DNA of 64,000 bases from Pseudomonas sp. ICMP 561 (GTDB lineage Bacteria > Pseudomonadota > Gammaproteobacteria > Pseudomonadales > Pseudomonadaceae). Both the position numbers and the translations under genes were made by a program. Shown here in pieces: positions 18,928 to 28,663 of this stretch. The stretch spans positions 1-64,000 of the forward strand of contig NZ_LKBT01000006.1 in NCBI RefSeq assembly GCF_002699985.1. The letters run 5' to 3'. Numbering within the stretch: the first letter of the stretch is position 1; the number at the start of each line of letters is the position of its first letter. The notes under the pieces are model-generated. The model was not told the origin of the DNA, did not search any database, and saw only the letters and a list, made by a program, of their open reading frames with translations.

Positions 18928-19104
18928 ATGTATATTTACCGCTTGGTCCTGTTGCTGGTAGTCGGCATTTATCTGTTTTCGCCGGCCATCATGGATTGGT
19001 GGATCGACGCCACCGGCGCGTGGTATCGGCCTTACCTGCTATGGCTGATCCTGATCGTGGTGACCTTCATTCTGCAGAGTCAAAAAGATGCCGATGAGCT
19101 TTAG
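18928..19104 (+). CDS. cbrX: Small membrane protein CbrX, translationally coupled to cbrA
   Basis: A 58-residue protein with two hydrophobic helices (about 3-24 and 38-54) separated by a WWIDATGAWYRPY loop. The ATG at 18928 has an excellent ribosome site, GAAGGAGG. The last 17 bases overlap the start of cbrA, so ribosomes finishing this frame would deliver cbrA translation. A small gene in this place has been named cbrX in P. putida; the name is by position and size. A direct role in CbrA sensing is not established from sequence. Confidence 0.8.
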   Translation: MYIYRLVLLLVVGIYLFSPAIMDWWIDATGAWYRPYLLWLILIVVTFILQSQKDADEL

Positions 19105-22042
19105 CCTGACCCAGATGATTCTGGTCAGCGCCGCTTATCTGCTTGTGCTGTTTGGCGTCGCGTGGATCAGCGAACGCGGCGTCATCCCGCGCTGGATCAT
19201 CCGTCACCCGCTGACCTACACCTTGTCTCTGGGTGTTTACGCCAGCGCTTGGGCCTTCTACGGCACGGTCGGCCTGGCGTACCAGTACGGTTATGGCTTC
19301 CTTTCCAGTTATCTCGGTGTATCCGGCGCCTTTCTGCTGGCGCCCGTTCTGCTCTATCCGATCCTGCGCATCACCCGCACCTATCAACTGTCGTCTCTGG
19401 CGGATCTGTTCGCGTTCCGCTTCCGCAGCACTTGGGCGGGCGCGCTGACCACGATCTTCATGTTGATTGGGGTGCTACCGCTCCTGGCGCTGCAAATCCA
19501 GGCGGTGGCCGACTCGATTGGCATCCTGACCCGCGAGCCCGTGCAGGATCGCGTCGCTATCGCGTTTTGTGCGCTGATTACCCTGTTCACGATTTTCTTC
19601 GGTTCGCGTCATATCGCCACCCGCGAAAAACATGAGGGTCTGGTATTCGCGATTGCCTTCGAGTCGGTGATCAAACTCGTGGCCATTGGCAGTATCGGTC
19701 TATATGCCCTGTATGGCGTGTTCGACGGTCCGCAGCAACTTGAGCTGTGGCTGCTGCAGAACCAGACCGCCCTAGCCGCCTTGCACACGCCTTTGCAGGA
19801 AGGTCCGTGGCGCACGCTGCTGCTGGTGTTCTTCGCCTCGGCCATCGTCATGCCGCACATGTACCACATGACCTTTACCGAGAACCTCAACCCGCGCGCA
19901 CTGGTCAGCGCCAGCTGGGGCCTGCCGCTGTTTCTGTTGTTGATGAGCCTGGCGGTGCCGCTGATTCTGTGGGCGGGGCTCAAACTGGGCGCTACCACCA
20001 GCCCCGAGTTCTTCACCCTGGGCATTGGCATCGCGGTCAACAGCAAGTCACTGGCGTTGCTGGCCTATGTCGGTGGTTTGTCTGCCGCCAGCGGTTTGAT
20101 CATCGTGACGACACTGGCGCTGTCCGGCATGGCGCTGAACCACCTGGTGCTGCCGCTTTATCAACCGCCAGCCGAAGGCAATATCTATCGCTGGCTGAAG
20201 TGGACCCGCCGCGCGCTGATTGTGGCGATCATAATGGCCGGTTACGGCTTCTATCTGCTGCTGGGCGCGCAACAGGATCTGGCCAATCTGGGCATCGTTG
20301 CTTTCGTCGCGACTCTGCAATTCCTGCCGGGCGTGCTGTCCGTGCTGTATTGGCCCGCCGCCAATCGCAGAGGGTTCATTGCCGGATTGCTGGCGGGTAT
20401 CAGCGTCTGGATCGTCAGCATGTTGTTGCCACTGATTGGTGACTTCCGGGGCTTCTACATTCCGCTGCTGAACATGATTTACGTACTGGACGACACCAGC
20501 TGGCACATGGCGGCCATTGCTTCGCTGGCCGCCAACGTCCTGGTGTTCACTCTGATCTCACTGTTCAGCAACCCGAGCCCCGAAGAAGCCAGTGCTGCCG
20601 AGGCCTGTGCGGTGGACAACGTTCGTCGCCCGCAGCGCCGCGAGCTCCACGCCGTATCCCCTCAGGAATTCGCCACGCAACTGGCCAAACCCTTGGGCGC
20701 GAAAGCCGCCCAGAAGGAAGTCGAACAGGCCCTGCGCGATCTCTACCTGCCATTCGACGAACGTCGGCCTTACGCCTTGCGACGTTTAAGGGACAGAATC
20801 GAGGCCAATCTTTCCGGCTTGATGGGCCCCAGCGTGGCGCAGGACATGGTTGAAACATTCCTGCCCTATAAGTCCAGCGGCGAAAACTATGTCACCGAAG
20901 ACATTCACTTTATTGAAAGCCGGCTTGAGGATTACCACTCGCGCCTCACCGGTCTGGCAGCCGAACTGGATGCCCTGCGCCGCTATCACCGGCAAACGCT
21001 TCAGGAATTGCCGATGGGTGTGTGCTCGCTGGCCAAGGATCAGGAGATCCTGATGTGGAACAAGGCCATGGAAGAACTTACCGGGATTGCTGCCAAGCGC
21101 GTCGTTGGCTCTCGGCTCGAGACCATCGGTGAACCCTGGAAAGAATTATTGAGCGGCTTCATTAATTTGCCCGACGAACACTTGCACAAACAACGCCTGC
21201 CACTGGATGGCCAGATCCGCTGGCTGAACCTGCACAAAGCTGCGATCGACGAACCATTGGCACCGGGTAACAGCGGGCTGGTGTTGCTGGTTGAGGACCT
21301 GACTGAAACGCAGATGCTCGAAGACAAGCTGGTGCATTCCGAACGCCTTGCGAGCATCGGTCGCCTGGCCGCCGGTGTGGCTCACGAAATAGGCAACCCG
21401 ATCACCGGCATTGCCTGCCTGGCGCAGAACCTGCGCGAAGAGCGCGAAGAAGATGGCGAGTTGAAGGAAATCAGCAGCCAGATTCTCGAACAGACCAAAC
21501 GCGTTTCACGCATCGTGCAATCGCTCATGAGCTTTGCCCACGCAGGCAGCCATCAGCACTCGGACGAAGCTGTCTGTCTGGCTGAAGTGGCGCAGGACGC
21601 TATTGGTTTGCTTGCCCTGAACCGACGTAATTTCGAAGTCCAGTTCTATAATCTGTGCAACCCCGAGCACTGGGTCGATGGCGACCCGCAACGGCTTGCT
21701 CAGGTACTGATCAACCTGCTCTCCAACGCCCGTGACGCCTCGCCGGCAGGCAGCGCAGTCAGGGTCAGGAGCGAAGCATCCGAACACACTGTCGATCTGA
21801 TCGTAGAAGACGAAGGCAGTGGAATTCCCAAGGCAATCATGGATCGATTGTTTGAACCGTTCTTCACCACCAAGGACCCGGGTGAAGGGACCGGACTGGG
21901 CCTCGCGCTGGTCTATTCCATCGTTGAAGAGCATTATGGACAGATCACCATCGACAGCCCGGTTGATACCGAGCACGAGCGCGGTACCCGTATTCGGGTA
22001 ACACTTCCGCGCCATGTCGAAGCGACGTCCGCCGTGAACTGA
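19088..22042 (+). CDS. cbrA: Sensor histidine kinase CbrA with SLC5-like transporter domain
   Basis: CbrA is the membrane sensor of the CbrA/CbrB system that controls carbon/nitrogen balance and catabolite repression. The 984-residue protein begins with a sodium/solute-symporter-like (SLC5) domain of about 13 helices (1 to about 520). A linker, a PAS domain (about 645-755), a HisKA domain with H766 in VAHEIGNP and a HATPase domain ([18 protein letters not shown]) follow. The start at 19088 (MPMSFS) could be two codons shorter. The start has no ribosome site of its own apart from coupling to cbrX. cbrB follows 22 bp later. The transporter part transports histidine in studied strains. Confidence 0.96.
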   Translation: MPMSFSLTQMILVSAAYLLVLFGVAWISERGVIPRWIIRHPLTYTLSLGVYASAWAFYGTVGLAYQYGYGFLSSYLGVSGAFLLAPVLLYPILRITRTYQLSSLADLFAFRFRSTWAGALTTIFMLIGVLPLLALQIQAVADSIGILTREPVQDRVAIAFCALITLFTIFFGSRHIATREKHEGLVFAIAFESVIKLVAIGSIGLYALYGVFDGPQQLELWLLQNQTALAALHTPLQEGPWRTLLLVFFASAIVMPHMYHMTFTENLNPRALVSASWGLPLFLLLMSLAVPLILWAGLKLGATTSPEFFTLGIGIAVNSKSLALLAYVGGLSAASGLIIVTTLALSGMALNHLVLPLYQPPAEGNIYRWLKWTRRALIVAIIMAGYGFYLLLGAQQDLANLGIVAFVATLQFLPGVLSVLYWPAANRRGFIAGLLAGISVWIVSMLLPLIGDFRGFYIPLLNMIYVLDDTSWHMAAIASLAANVLVFTLISLFSNPSPEEASAAEACAVDNVRRPQRRELHAVSPQEFATQLAKPLGAKAAQKEVEQALRDLYLPFDERRPYALRRLRDRIEANLSGLMGPSVAQDMVETFLPYKSSGENYVTEDIHFIESRLEDYHSRLTGLAAELDALRRYHRQTLQELPMGVCSLAKDQEILMWNKAMEELTGIAAKRVVGSRLETIGEPWKELLSGFINLPDEHLHKQRLPLDGQIRWLNLHKAAIDEPLAPGNSGLVLLVEDLTETQMLEDKLVHSERLASIGRLAAGVAHEIGNPITGIACLAQNLREEREEDGELKEISSQILEQTKRVSRIVQSLMSFAHAGSHQHSDEAVCLAEVAQDAIGLLALNRRNFEVQFYNLCNPEHWVDGDPQRLAQVLINLLSNARDASPAGSAVRVRSEASEHTVDLIVEDEGSGIPKAIMDRLFEPFFTTKDPGEGTGLGLALVYSIVEEHYGQITIDSPVDTEHERGTRIRVTLPRHVEATSAVN

Positions 22043-22064
22043 GCCCGTCGAGAGAATTGAATAA

Positions 22065-23492
22065 ATGCCCCATATTCTGATCGTCGAAGACGAAACCATC
22101 ATCCGCTCCGCCCTGCGTCGCCTGCTGGAACGTAACCAGTATCAGGTCAGCGAAGCAGGTTCGGTGCAGGAAGCCCAGGAACGTTTCAGCATTCCCTCGT
22201 TCGATCTGATCGTCAGCGATTTGCGCTTGCCCGGGGCTCCCGGTACTGAGCTGATAAAGCTTGGCGAGGGCAAACCGGTGCTGATCATGACCAGCTATGC
22301 GAGCCTGCGCTCGGCTGTCGACTCCATGAAAATGGGCGCTGTCGATTACATCGCCAAGCCGTTCGATCACGACGAAATGCTCCAAGCGGTTGCGCGCATC
22401 CTGCGTGATCGCCAGACCGTGCAAAGCATCCAGGCTGATCGCACCGCGGCCAAAGCGGCAAGCCCGGATAAAGCGGGCGCGGATAACAGCAACGGCGAAA
22501 TCGGCATCATCGGCTCCTGCGGCCCGATGCAGGATCTCTACAGCAAAATTCGTAAGGTCGCCCCTACCGATTCGAACGTGCTGATTCAGGGTGAATCAGG
22601 AACGGGTAAAGAGTTGGTGGCGCGTGCCCTGCACAACCTGTCGCGTCGCGCCAAGGCACCGATGATTTCGGTCAACTGCGCGGCGATTCCGGAAACCCTG
22701 ATCGAGTCCGAACTGTTCGGCCACGAAAAAGGCGCGTTCACTGGCGCAAGCGCCGGTCGTGCCGGACTTGTGGAAGCGGCCGATGGCGGCACACTGTTCC
22801 TCGACGAAATCGGCGAACTGCCGCTGGAAGCCCAAGCGCGTCTGTTGCGCGTGCTGCAGGAAGGCGAAATTCGTCGCGTGGGCTCCGTGCAATCACAGAA
22901 AGTGGATGTCCGCCTGATCGCGGCAACCCACCGGGACCTGAAAAGCCTGGCCAAAGTCGGCCAGTTCCGCGAAGACCTTTATTACCGCCTGCATGTCATT
23001 GCCTTGAAGCTCCCGGCATTGCGCGAGCGCGGTAACGACGTACTGGATATCGCCCGTGCCTTCCTGACCCGTCAAAGCCTGAAAGCCGGTCGTAACGACC
23101 TGCGATTCGCCCCCGACGCAGAGCTCGCCATTCGCCAGTACACCTGGCCCGGTAACGTGCGTGAGCTTGAAAACGCCGTGGAGCGAGCGGTCATTCTGTG
23201 TGAAAGCCCGGAAATCTCTGCCGAATTGCTGGGCATCGACATCGAGTTGAGCGATCTGGACGACGACTTCATCGGCCTCGCCCCGCAGCAAGGCTCGTCC
23301 AGCTCCACCAGCCATGAGCCCACAGAAGACCTGTCTCTGGAAGATTACTTCCAGCACTTCGTTCTTGAGCATCAGGACCACATGACCGAGACCGAGCTGG
23401 CGCGCAAGCTGGGCGTGAGTCGTAAATGCCTGTGGGAACGCCGTCAGCGCTTGGGCATTCCTCGCCGCAAGGGCGTTGCCAGCGAAACCTGA
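22065..23492 (+). CDS. cbrB: Sigma-54-dependent response regulator CbrB
   Basis: CbrB is the NtrC-type activator phosphorylated by CbrA. The 475-residue protein has a receiver domain with phosphoacceptor D52 (IVSDLRLPG), an AAA+ domain with Walker A GESGTGKE at 176-183 and the sigma-54 contact loop GAFTGA at 223-228, and a Fis-type helix-turn-helix at the C terminus ([20 protein letters not shown]). Its best-known target, crcZ, lies directly downstream with a matching -24/-12 promoter. A terminator at 23560-23599 ends the cbrAB message before it. Confidence 0.97.
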   Translation: MPHILIVEDETIIRSALRRLLERNQYQVSEAGSVQEAQERFSIPSFDLIVSDLRLPGAPGTELIKLGEGKPVLIMTSYASLRSAVDSMKMGAVDYIAKPFDHDEMLQAVARILRDRQTVQSIQADRTAAKAASPDKAGADNSNGEIGIIGSCGPMQDLYSKIRKVAPTDSNVLIQGESGTGKELVARALHNLSRRAKAPMISVNCAAIPETLIESELFGHEKGAFTGASAGRAGLVEAADGGTLFLDEIGELPLEAQARLLRVLQEGEIRRVGSVQSQKVDVRLIAATHRDLKSLAKVGQFREDLYYRLHVIALKLPALRERGNDVLDIARAFLTRQSLKAGRNDLRFAPDAELAIRQYTWPGNVRELENAVERAVILCESPEISAELLGIDIELSDLDDDFIGLAPQQGSSSSTSHEPTEDLSLEDYFQHFVLEHQDHMTETELARKLGVSRKCLWERRQRLGIPRRKGVASET

Positions 23493-23559
23493 CCACAAGG
23501 CTCTGGCCTGCGCCTTCCGGTCAGGCCAGAAACTGTTACCTTCACACGATGCACGTAAC

Positions 23560-23599
23560 AAAAGCCGGGGTTTACGGTAACGAAAACCCCGGCTTTTTT
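23560..23599 (+). terminator. Intrinsic terminator after cbrB
   Basis: Stem AAAGCCGGGGTTT/AAACCCCGGCTTT with a 10-nt loop, followed by T-rich sequence. It insulates crcZ from cbrAB read-through. Confidence 0.93.
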
Positions 23600-23656
23600 G
23601 TGTCGGCAAAACAGTAAAACCTCTGCAGCCCCCGTTTTTAAAGGGTTTTCAAAAGT

Positions 23657-23683
23657 TGGCACAGGTCCTGCTATATATCCAGT
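23657..23683 (+). promoter_or_regulatory. Sigma-54 promoter of crcZ
   Basis: TGGCAC-N6-TGCTA: the GG at 23658-23659 (-24) and GC at 23670-23671 (-12) are exactly ten bases apart. The predicted start is near 23683. The region 23600-23656 is where a CbrB site would be expected; I could not define one by eye. Confidence 0.88.
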
Positions 23684-24045
23684 ACAAGAACAACAAAAAC
23701 ACGCAGTGCTAAACACCATAATAAAAACAATACGAATCGACTCACGCATAACAAGAACAACACGGCGGAGGCGCAGCTAACTGATTCTTTTGGAGAGGCG
23801 TTGTATTTGGGGCTTGCCCCGCAACCAGGCTGAGAACAACAAAAACTACCCTTAGGTAGCGCCTGAACTGGTTGGATCGAATGATCATTGCAACACAGCG
23901 ACCAAAGCAATCCGTTTGCTCTTGACTCCCGATTGGGAGGTTTCACAGATGAAAGTCTCGTGAATGGGCACTCAACAAAAACAAGAAGCCCACAGACAAA
24001 ATAAAAATAAGAGCACACACTTTGGGGGAGCTTCGGCTCCCCCAG
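23683..24045 (+). ncRNA. crcZ: CrcZ small RNA, decoy for Hfq/Crc
   Basis: CrcZ relieves carbon catabolite repression by sequestering Hfq (with Crc) from A-rich target mRNAs. The transcript would be about 360 nt. Six A-rich CA motifs are visible: 23684-23700, 23720-23732, 23749-23763, 23833-23846, 23974-23988 and 23993-24009, each carrying AACAA- or AANAAN-type runs. It sits between cbrB and pcnB as in other pseudomonads, and has a sigma-54 promoter and a GC-rich 3' hairpin. No protein-coding frame with a ribosome site is present. Identification rests on place, promoter and motifs together. Confidence 0.92.
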
Positions 24046-24050
24046 TAGCT
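24021..24050 (+). terminator. 3' hairpin of CrcZ
   Basis: GGGGGAGC-TTCG-GCTCCCCC, a perfect 8-bp stem with a UUCG tetraloop. The T-run after it is poor (AGTAGCTTCT), so it may define the 3' end together with processing. Confidence 0.7.
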
Positions 24051-24096
24051 TCTGCGATTTATCCCTGCTCGCCCCCCCTCTGAAATCAATGTATCT

Positions 24097-24188
24097 CCCG
24101 TAGGACCGGCTTTAGCCGGGAGAGCGTTATTTCAGACGACGAATTTGTGGCGACTGGGCCCTCTCCCGGCTAAAGCCGGTCCTACGGG
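24097..24188. repeat. REPIN, family 1
   Basis: CCCGTAGGACCGGCTTTAGC and its exact reverse complement GCTAAAGCCGGTCCTACGGG enclose a spacer of about 45 bp. This is the best-preserved family-1 copy in the window. It separates crcZ from pcnB. Confidence 0.9.
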
Positions 24189-24234
24189 TTCTGTTTGCTG
24201 ATCGCGCAGCTTCCTACACCATCCCCTGACTAAA

Positions 24235-24250
24235 TGCTAGAATCCCCGCC
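24235..24250 (+). promoter_or_regulatory. Probable extended -10 promoter of pcnB
   Basis: TGCTAGAAT at 24235-24243 is an extended -10 element, with CTGACT about 8 bp upstream being too close to act as -35. A start near 24250 would leave the most upstream in-frame ATG (24234) outside the transcript. Confidence 0.4.
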
Positions 24251-24305
24251 CATCATGCGGTCATTCCTCATTTATGGCCGAATATTCCTTCAAACAGTGC
24301 ATCCC

Positions 24306-25706
24306 ATGCTGAAGAAGCTGTTCCAGTCATTTCGTACTCCACTGCGTAAACCGCAGCAACATATCCGCAGCACGCCTGAAGTGCTCAACAGCAGCCAACA
24401 CTCGCTGCAACGCGGCCAATTCAGCCGTTATGCGGTGAATATCGTTGAGCGTCTGCAAAATGCGGGCTATCAGGCTTATCTCGTCGGCGGCTGCGTTCGC
24501 GACCTGATGCTGAACATCACGCCAAAGGATTTCGACGTCGCCACCAGCGCCACGCCGGAGCAGGTCCGTGCTGAGTTCCGTAACGCCCGTATCATCGGCC
24601 GTCGTTTCAAGCTGGTTCACATCCACTTCGGTCGTGAAATCATCGAGGTGGCGACGTTCCGCGCCAATCATCCCCAAGATGATGAAGAAGAGGACAGCAA
24701 CCAGTCTTCGCGTAACGAAAGCGGCCGGATTCTGCGTGACAACGTTTACGGCACCCTTGAAGACGATGCCCAGCGCCGCGATTTCACGATCAACGCCCTG
24801 TATTACGACCCGGTCAGCGAGCGCATCCTCGATTACGCCAACGGCGTGCACGACATTCGCAATCGCCTGATCCGCCTGATTGGCGATCCGGAGCAGCGTT
24901 ACAAGGAAGACCCGGTCCGCATGCTGCGCGCCGTGCGTTTCGCCGCCAAGCTGGACTTCGGCATCGAGAAGCACAGCGCCACGCCGATTCGTCCGCTGGC
25001 ACCGATGCTGCGTGATATTCCGTCGGCACGTCTATTCGAAGAAGTGCTCAAACTGTTCCTGTCCGGCTACGCCGAACCCACCTTCGAAATGCTGGTGGAC
25101 CTGGAACTGTTCGACCCGTTGTTCCCGGCCAGCTCCCAGTCTCTGGAATACCGTCCGACCTACACCCACACGCTGATCAGCCAGGCGTTGCGCAACACTG
25201 ACCTGCGTATCAAGCAGAACAAGCCGGTAACGCCGGCATTCTTGTTCGCAGCCTTGCTGTGGCCTGCGCTGCCAGCCAAAGTGCTGCGCCTGCAGGAACG
25301 CGGCATGCCGCCGATCCCTGCCATGCAGGAAGCGGCCAACGAGCTGATCATCGAGCAGTGCCAGCGTATTGCGATTCCGAAGCGCTTCACCATGCCGATT
25401 CGGGAAATCTGGGACATGCAGGAACGTCTGCCGCGCCGCTCCGGCAAGCGCGCCGACCTGTTGCTCGACAATCCACGCTTCCGGGCCGGTTACGACTTCC
25501 TGCTCCTGCGTGAAAGCGCGGGCGAAGAAACCGATGGCCTGGGCGAATGGTGGACTGATTACCAGGACGCCAACGACAGCGAACGTCGCACGATGATCAG
25601 CGAGCTCGGCAGCAAGCCCGAAGCGGGTGCCCCGCGCAAACGTCGCCGCAGCAGTGGCGCCAAACGCAAACGTGCCGGTGGCGAACCGGCCGCATCGGGC
25701 GAGTAA
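24306..25706 (+). CDS. pcnB: Poly(A) polymerase I
   Basis: PcnB adds 3' poly(A) tails that mark RNA for degradation. The 466-residue protein (from ATG 24306, MLKKLFQSF) carries the nucleotidyltransferase motif LVGGCVRDLML and catalytic DFDVATSATP, the RRDFTINAL motif, and the RNA-binding domain. It ends in a basic tail (KRRRSSGAKRKRAGG). I chose 24306 because an extended -10 at 24238 would exclude the ATG at 24234; neither ATG has a good ribosome site. tRNA CCA-adding enzymes are relatives, but the basic tail and the folK neighbour fit PcnB. Confidence 0.94.
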   Translation: MLKKLFQSFRTPLRKPQQHIRSTPEVLNSSQHSLQRGQFSRYAVNIVERLQNAGYQAYLVGGCVRDLMLNITPKDFDVATSATPEQVRAEFRNARIIGRRFKLVHIHFGREIIEVATFRANHPQDDEEEDSNQSSRNESGRILRDNVYGTLEDDAQRRDFTINALYYDPVSERILDYANGVHDIRNRLIRLIGDPEQRYKEDPVRMLRAVRFAAKLDFGIEKHSATPIRPLAPMLRDIPSARLFEEVLKLFLSGYAEPTFEMLVDLELFDPLFPASSQSLEYRPTYTHTLISQALRNTDLRIKQNKPVTPAFLFAALLWPALPAKVLRLQERGMPPIPAMQEAANELIIEQCQRIAIPKRFTMPIREIWDMQERLPRRSGKRADLLLDNPRFRAGYDFLLLRESAGEETDGLGEWWTDYQDANDSERRTMISELGSKPEAGAPRKRRRSSGAKRKRAGGEPAASGE

Positions 25707-25709
25707 CAC

Positions 25710-26195
25710 GTGGAACGCGTCTATATAGGCATGGGCAGTAATCTGGCTGCCCCCGCCGAGCAACTGCGTCATGCCATAAGGGCATTGGCCCGGTTGCCGC
25801 AGAGCCAGTGGGTCGGTGTCTCTTCCTTCTATGTAAGCGACTCGCTGCTGCCCAATCAGCCGCGTTACACCAACGCCGTTGCAGCGCTGGACACCACCCT
25901 CGAACCGCTTGCCCTGCTTGACGCGCTACAGGCTATCGAACTGGATCAAGGCCGTGAACGCACCGAACGCTGGGGCCCACGCACACTGGACCTGGACATT
26001 CTGGTATTCGGTGAGCGATTGATCGACGAACCCCGTCTCAAAGTGCCGCATTACCACATGCAGGCCCGGGCTTTCGTGCTCTACCCACTGGCCGAACTTG
26101 CGCCGGATCTGCAACTGGCCGATGGTCGCTCCCTGAGCAAATTGCTGACCCGCTGCCCGTTTGAAGGCATTGAGCGTTTAGTGCCACAGGCGTAA
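25710..26195 (+). CDS. folK: 2-amino-4-hydroxy-6-hydroxymethyldihydropteridine pyrophosphokinase
   Basis: FolK transfers pyrophosphate from ATP to 6-hydroxymethyl-dihydropterin, giving the substrate of FolP (encoded at 50780). The 161-residue protein carries the HPPK signature WGPRTLDLDILVFG, with the two Mg-binding aspartates, and starts YIGMGSNL. The start codon is GTG at 25710, three bases after the pcnB stop, so it is translated from the same message. The C-terminal ARAFVLYPLAELAPDL is conserved. Confidence 0.95.
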   Translation: MERVYIGMGSNLAAPAEQLRHAIRALARLPQSQWVGVSSFYVSDSLLPNQPRYTNAVAALDTTLEPLALLDALQAIELDQGRERTERWGPRTLDLDILVFGERLIDEPRLKVPHYHMQARAFVLYPLAELAPDLQLADGRSLSKLLTRCPFEGIERLVPQA

Positions 26196-26425
26196 TAGCC
26201 AGATGCCCGGTAACACAGTGCTCAACCGGTAACTCACCGGTAACACAGGCAATTGACTTAATCCCCCCTCGTCACGAAGATAGGCGTCCCGCCAGCCTGT
26301 TCGCTGGCTTATGGGCGCAAGCCGGCTGCTTTTAAACACCGCACATGACGGTGTGCCTGCCTGAAACGGATGAATTCACGAGCCGCTCGCCGTAGTGTTC
26401 ACCGCGCCTGACAGAGGACTTTTCC
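26196..26425 (+). promoter_or_regulatory. panB leader with two hairpins
   Basis: 230 bp between folK and panB. A possible -35 TTGACT lies near 26253 with no good -10. Downstream are a hairpin CCAGC/GCTGG (about 26290-26308) and another GCACA/TGTGC (about 26340-26356). Near the start, GGTAACACAG or GGTAACTCAC recurs three times (26211-26250). No gene is seen. The leader may be structured, but no known motif is recognised. Confidence 0.35.
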
Positions 26426-27226
26426 ATGCCAGATATCACCGTAACGTCGTTGCAGGCTCTCAAGCAGAAAGGTGAAAAGATCACCATGCTGACGTGCTAT
26501 GACGCGACCTTTGCCCATGCCGCCAGCGAAGCAGGCGTCGAAGTGCTGCTGGTCGGCGACTCGTTGGGCATGGTCCTGCAAGGGCATGACAGCACACTGC
26601 CCGTGACCACCGCCGACATGACCTATCACGTCGCGAGCGTGAAACGCGGTAATCAGGGCGCGCTGATCATGGCCGATCTGCCTTTCATGTCCTACGCCAC
26701 CCTTGAGCAAACCTACGCCAACAGCGCTGCGCTGATGCAGGCCGGTGCGCACATGGTCAAGATTGAAGGCGCAGCATGGCTAGCGGAGTCGATTCGACTG
26801 TTGGCAGACCGTGGTATCCCGGTCTGTGCACACATGGGCCTGACTCCGCAATCGGTCAATGTGCTGGGCGGTTACAAGGTTCAAGGTCGCCTGGAATCCC
26901 AGGCACGGCAAATGCGTGCAGACGCCATCACTCTGGAACAGTCCGGTGCGGCAATGCTCTTGCTGGAATGCGTGCCGAGCGAACTGGCTCAGGAAATCAG
27001 CCATGCCGTGAAAATCCCGGTCATCGGCATTGGTGCGGGCAGTGCCACTGACGGCCAGGTGCTTGTCATGCACGACATGCTTGGCCTTTCCATTACCGGA
27101 CGCGTGCCCAAATTCGTGAAGAACTTCATGGTCGGCCAGCCAGACATTCAGGCGGCCTTGCGCGCTTATGTCAGCGCCGTCAAAGACGTCAGCTTCCCCG
27201 GCACTGAACACGGATTCTCGGCATGA
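26426..27226 (+). CDS. panB: 3-methyl-2-oxobutanoate hydroxymethyltransferase
   Basis: PanB makes ketopantoate from 2-ketoisovalerate and methylene-tetrahydrofolate, the first step of pantothenate synthesis. The 266-residue protein has the family motifs [14 protein letters not shown] near the N terminus (metal-binding D and S), GAHMVKIEG and the catalytic-glutamate region in AHMGLTPQ. The start follows AGAGGACTTTTCC. Its stop overlaps the panC start by four bases (ATGA). Its substrate, ketoisovalerate, comes from the ilvIHC pathway at the left of the window. Confidence 0.97.
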   Translation: MPDITVTSLQALKQKGEKITMLTCYDATFAHAASEAGVEVLLVGDSLGMVLQGHDSTLPVTTADMTYHVASVKRGNQGALIMADLPFMSYATLEQTYANSAALMQAGAHMVKIEGAAWLAESIRLLADRGIPVCAHMGLTPQSVNVLGGYKVQGRLESQARQMRADAITLEQSGAAMLLLECVPSELAQEISHAVKIPVIGIGAGSATDGQVLVMHDMLGLSITGRVPKFVKNFMVGQPDIQAALRAYVSAVKDVSFPGTEHGFSA

Positions 27227-28080
27227 ACACAGTAAAAACCGTACGCGAATTACGCGCTGCCATCGCTCGCGCCCGCAGTGAAGGCAAGCGGATCGGCCTG
27301 GTGCCGACCATGGGCAACCTGCACAGCGGCCATGCGGCCCTGGTCACCAAAGCAGCGCAGCGCGCGGACTTCGTGGTAGCGACTATTTTCGTCAACCCCA
27401 TGCAGTTCGGCCCCAACGAAGACCTGGCGACCTACCCTCGCACCCTGGCTGCCGATCAGGAAAGGCTGCTTGAGGCTGGCTGTCATTTGCTGTTTACGCC
27501 CAACGTCGAAGAGATGTATCCCCATGGCATGAAGGATCAGACCGTGGTCAGCGTGCCGGTTATCTCTGAAGGTCTGTGCGGCGCCAGTCGTCCCGGCCAT
27601 TTCGATGGCGTGTCAACGGTGGTCAGCAAGCTGTTCAACATGGTCCAGCCTGATCTGGCGGTGTTCGGTGAAAAAGACTTTCAGCAACTGGCGGTCATTC
27701 GTGCGCTGGTTCGCGACCTGAACATGCCGATCCAGATCATTGGTGAGCCGACCGTGCGCGCCGACGACGGCCTGGCGCTGTCCTCGCGTAACGGTTACCT
27801 CAATGAAGAACAACGCGCGATCGCGCCTGTGCTGTACAAGGTCATCCAGCAGATCGGTGCAGCCGTTGATAGTGGCGACAAAAACTTCGTCACTTTGCTG
27901 GACGCCGGTAAGCGCCAGCTCGAAGCAGCAGGGTTGCGCCCGGACTATCTGGAAATCCGCGAAGCCACCAGCCTGCGCCCTGCAACGGCTCAGGACGACG
28001 ATCTGGTTATTCTGGCAGCGGCTTTTCTGGGCAAGACCCGTTTGATCGACAACCTGCATTTGAATCGAGAGCAGCACTAG
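27223..28080 (+). CDS. panC: Pantothenate synthetase
   Basis: PanC joins pantoate and beta-alanine with ATP. The 285-residue protein has the class I nucleotidyl-transferase motifs [11 protein letters not shown] (HxGH type) and the KMSKS-like loop in LSSRNGYLN, plus FGEKDFQQL. It is coupled to panB by an ATGA overlap. No panD (aspartate decarboxylase, source of beta-alanine) follows: the next 580 bp hold only repeats and then pgi. Confidence 0.97.
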   Translation: MNTVKTVRELRAAIARARSEGKRIGLVPTMGNLHSGHAALVTKAAQRADFVVATIFVNPMQFGPNEDLATYPRTLAADQERLLEAGCHLLFTPNVEEMYPHGMKDQTVVSVPVISEGLCGASRPGHFDGVSTVVSKLFNMVQPDLAVFGEKDFQQLAVIRALVRDLNMPIQIIGEPTVRADDGLALSSRNGYLNEEQRAIAPVLYKVIQQIGAAVDSGDKNFVTLLDAGKRQLEAAGLRPDYLEIREATSLRPATAQDDDLVILAAAFLGKTRLIDNLHLNREQH

Positions 28081-28166
28081 AGCCATAGCCGGTCCCACGG
28101 TTATGAGCCACATTCTCCTGGCGGAGGATATGCGGCGAATGTACCAGTCCGACGGTCATGCGCCAT

Positions 28167-28400
28167 CCGTAGGAGCGGCTTTAGCCGCGAGCACATTGCC
28201 CCGACAGAGGATACGTGGCGAATGTGCCGGACCTCTCCCGGCTAAAGCCAGTCCTACGCCTACGCGCCATCCGTAGGAGCGGCTTTAGCCGCGAGCACCT
28301 GCCCCGACAGAGGATACGTGGCGAATGTGCCGGACCTCTCCCGGCTAAAGCCAGTCCTACGCCTATGCGCCATCCGTAGGAGCGGCTTTAGCCGCGAGCA
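28167..28400. repeat. Tandem REPIN array, about 104-bp period
   Basis: Two almost identical REPINs (28167-28258 and 28271-28361) and a third half unit (28374-28400) stand head to tail, with starts 104 and 103 bp apart. Left arms read CCGTAGGAGCGGCTTTAGCC and right arms GGCTAAAGCCAGTCCTACG, so the arms of one unit are not exact complements (AGCGG against CCAGT). Even the spacer (CCCCGACAGAGGATACGTGG) is repeated, showing duplication of a whole unit. Confidence 0.9.
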
Positions 28401-28663
28401 TGTCAGTTCATATTCGTTATGTAAAAACGGCGGGCTTATAATCAGGCAATGAACTTAGCACCACCCGCAATGCCCTATTCGTACCGGTTTCATCGCGTCT
28501 GTTCATCCAACAGACAGCAACATGTGAAATAGTACCGGGCACCGAGCAGTTCAGGCGCAGACACAGCCGCACATAATGTTTAGTCTTGGTGTCACGATTA
28601 AAAAGTCTGCTTATCTTCGCTTTCAGTGTTTAGCCAGTTCCAAGTACAAGGAAACCCGCAGCG
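28401..28663 (+). promoter_or_regulatory. pgi upstream region
   Basis: A -10-like TATAAT lies at 28437-28442, with only a weak -35 (TTCGTT at 28413-28418). The 220 bp after it hold no gene and no clear hairpin. AAGGA lies about ten bases before the pgi ATG. Confidence 0.35.

Noticed and set aside
23493..24233. Protein genes between cbrB and pcnB
   Set aside because: Several short frames exist on both strands, but the interval is explained by a terminator, sigma-54 promoter, CrcZ and a REPIN.
28167..28400. CRISPR-like regular repeat
   Set aside because: Only 2.5 units, 104-bp period, imperfect palindromic arms and repeated spacers: REPINs, with no cas genes.
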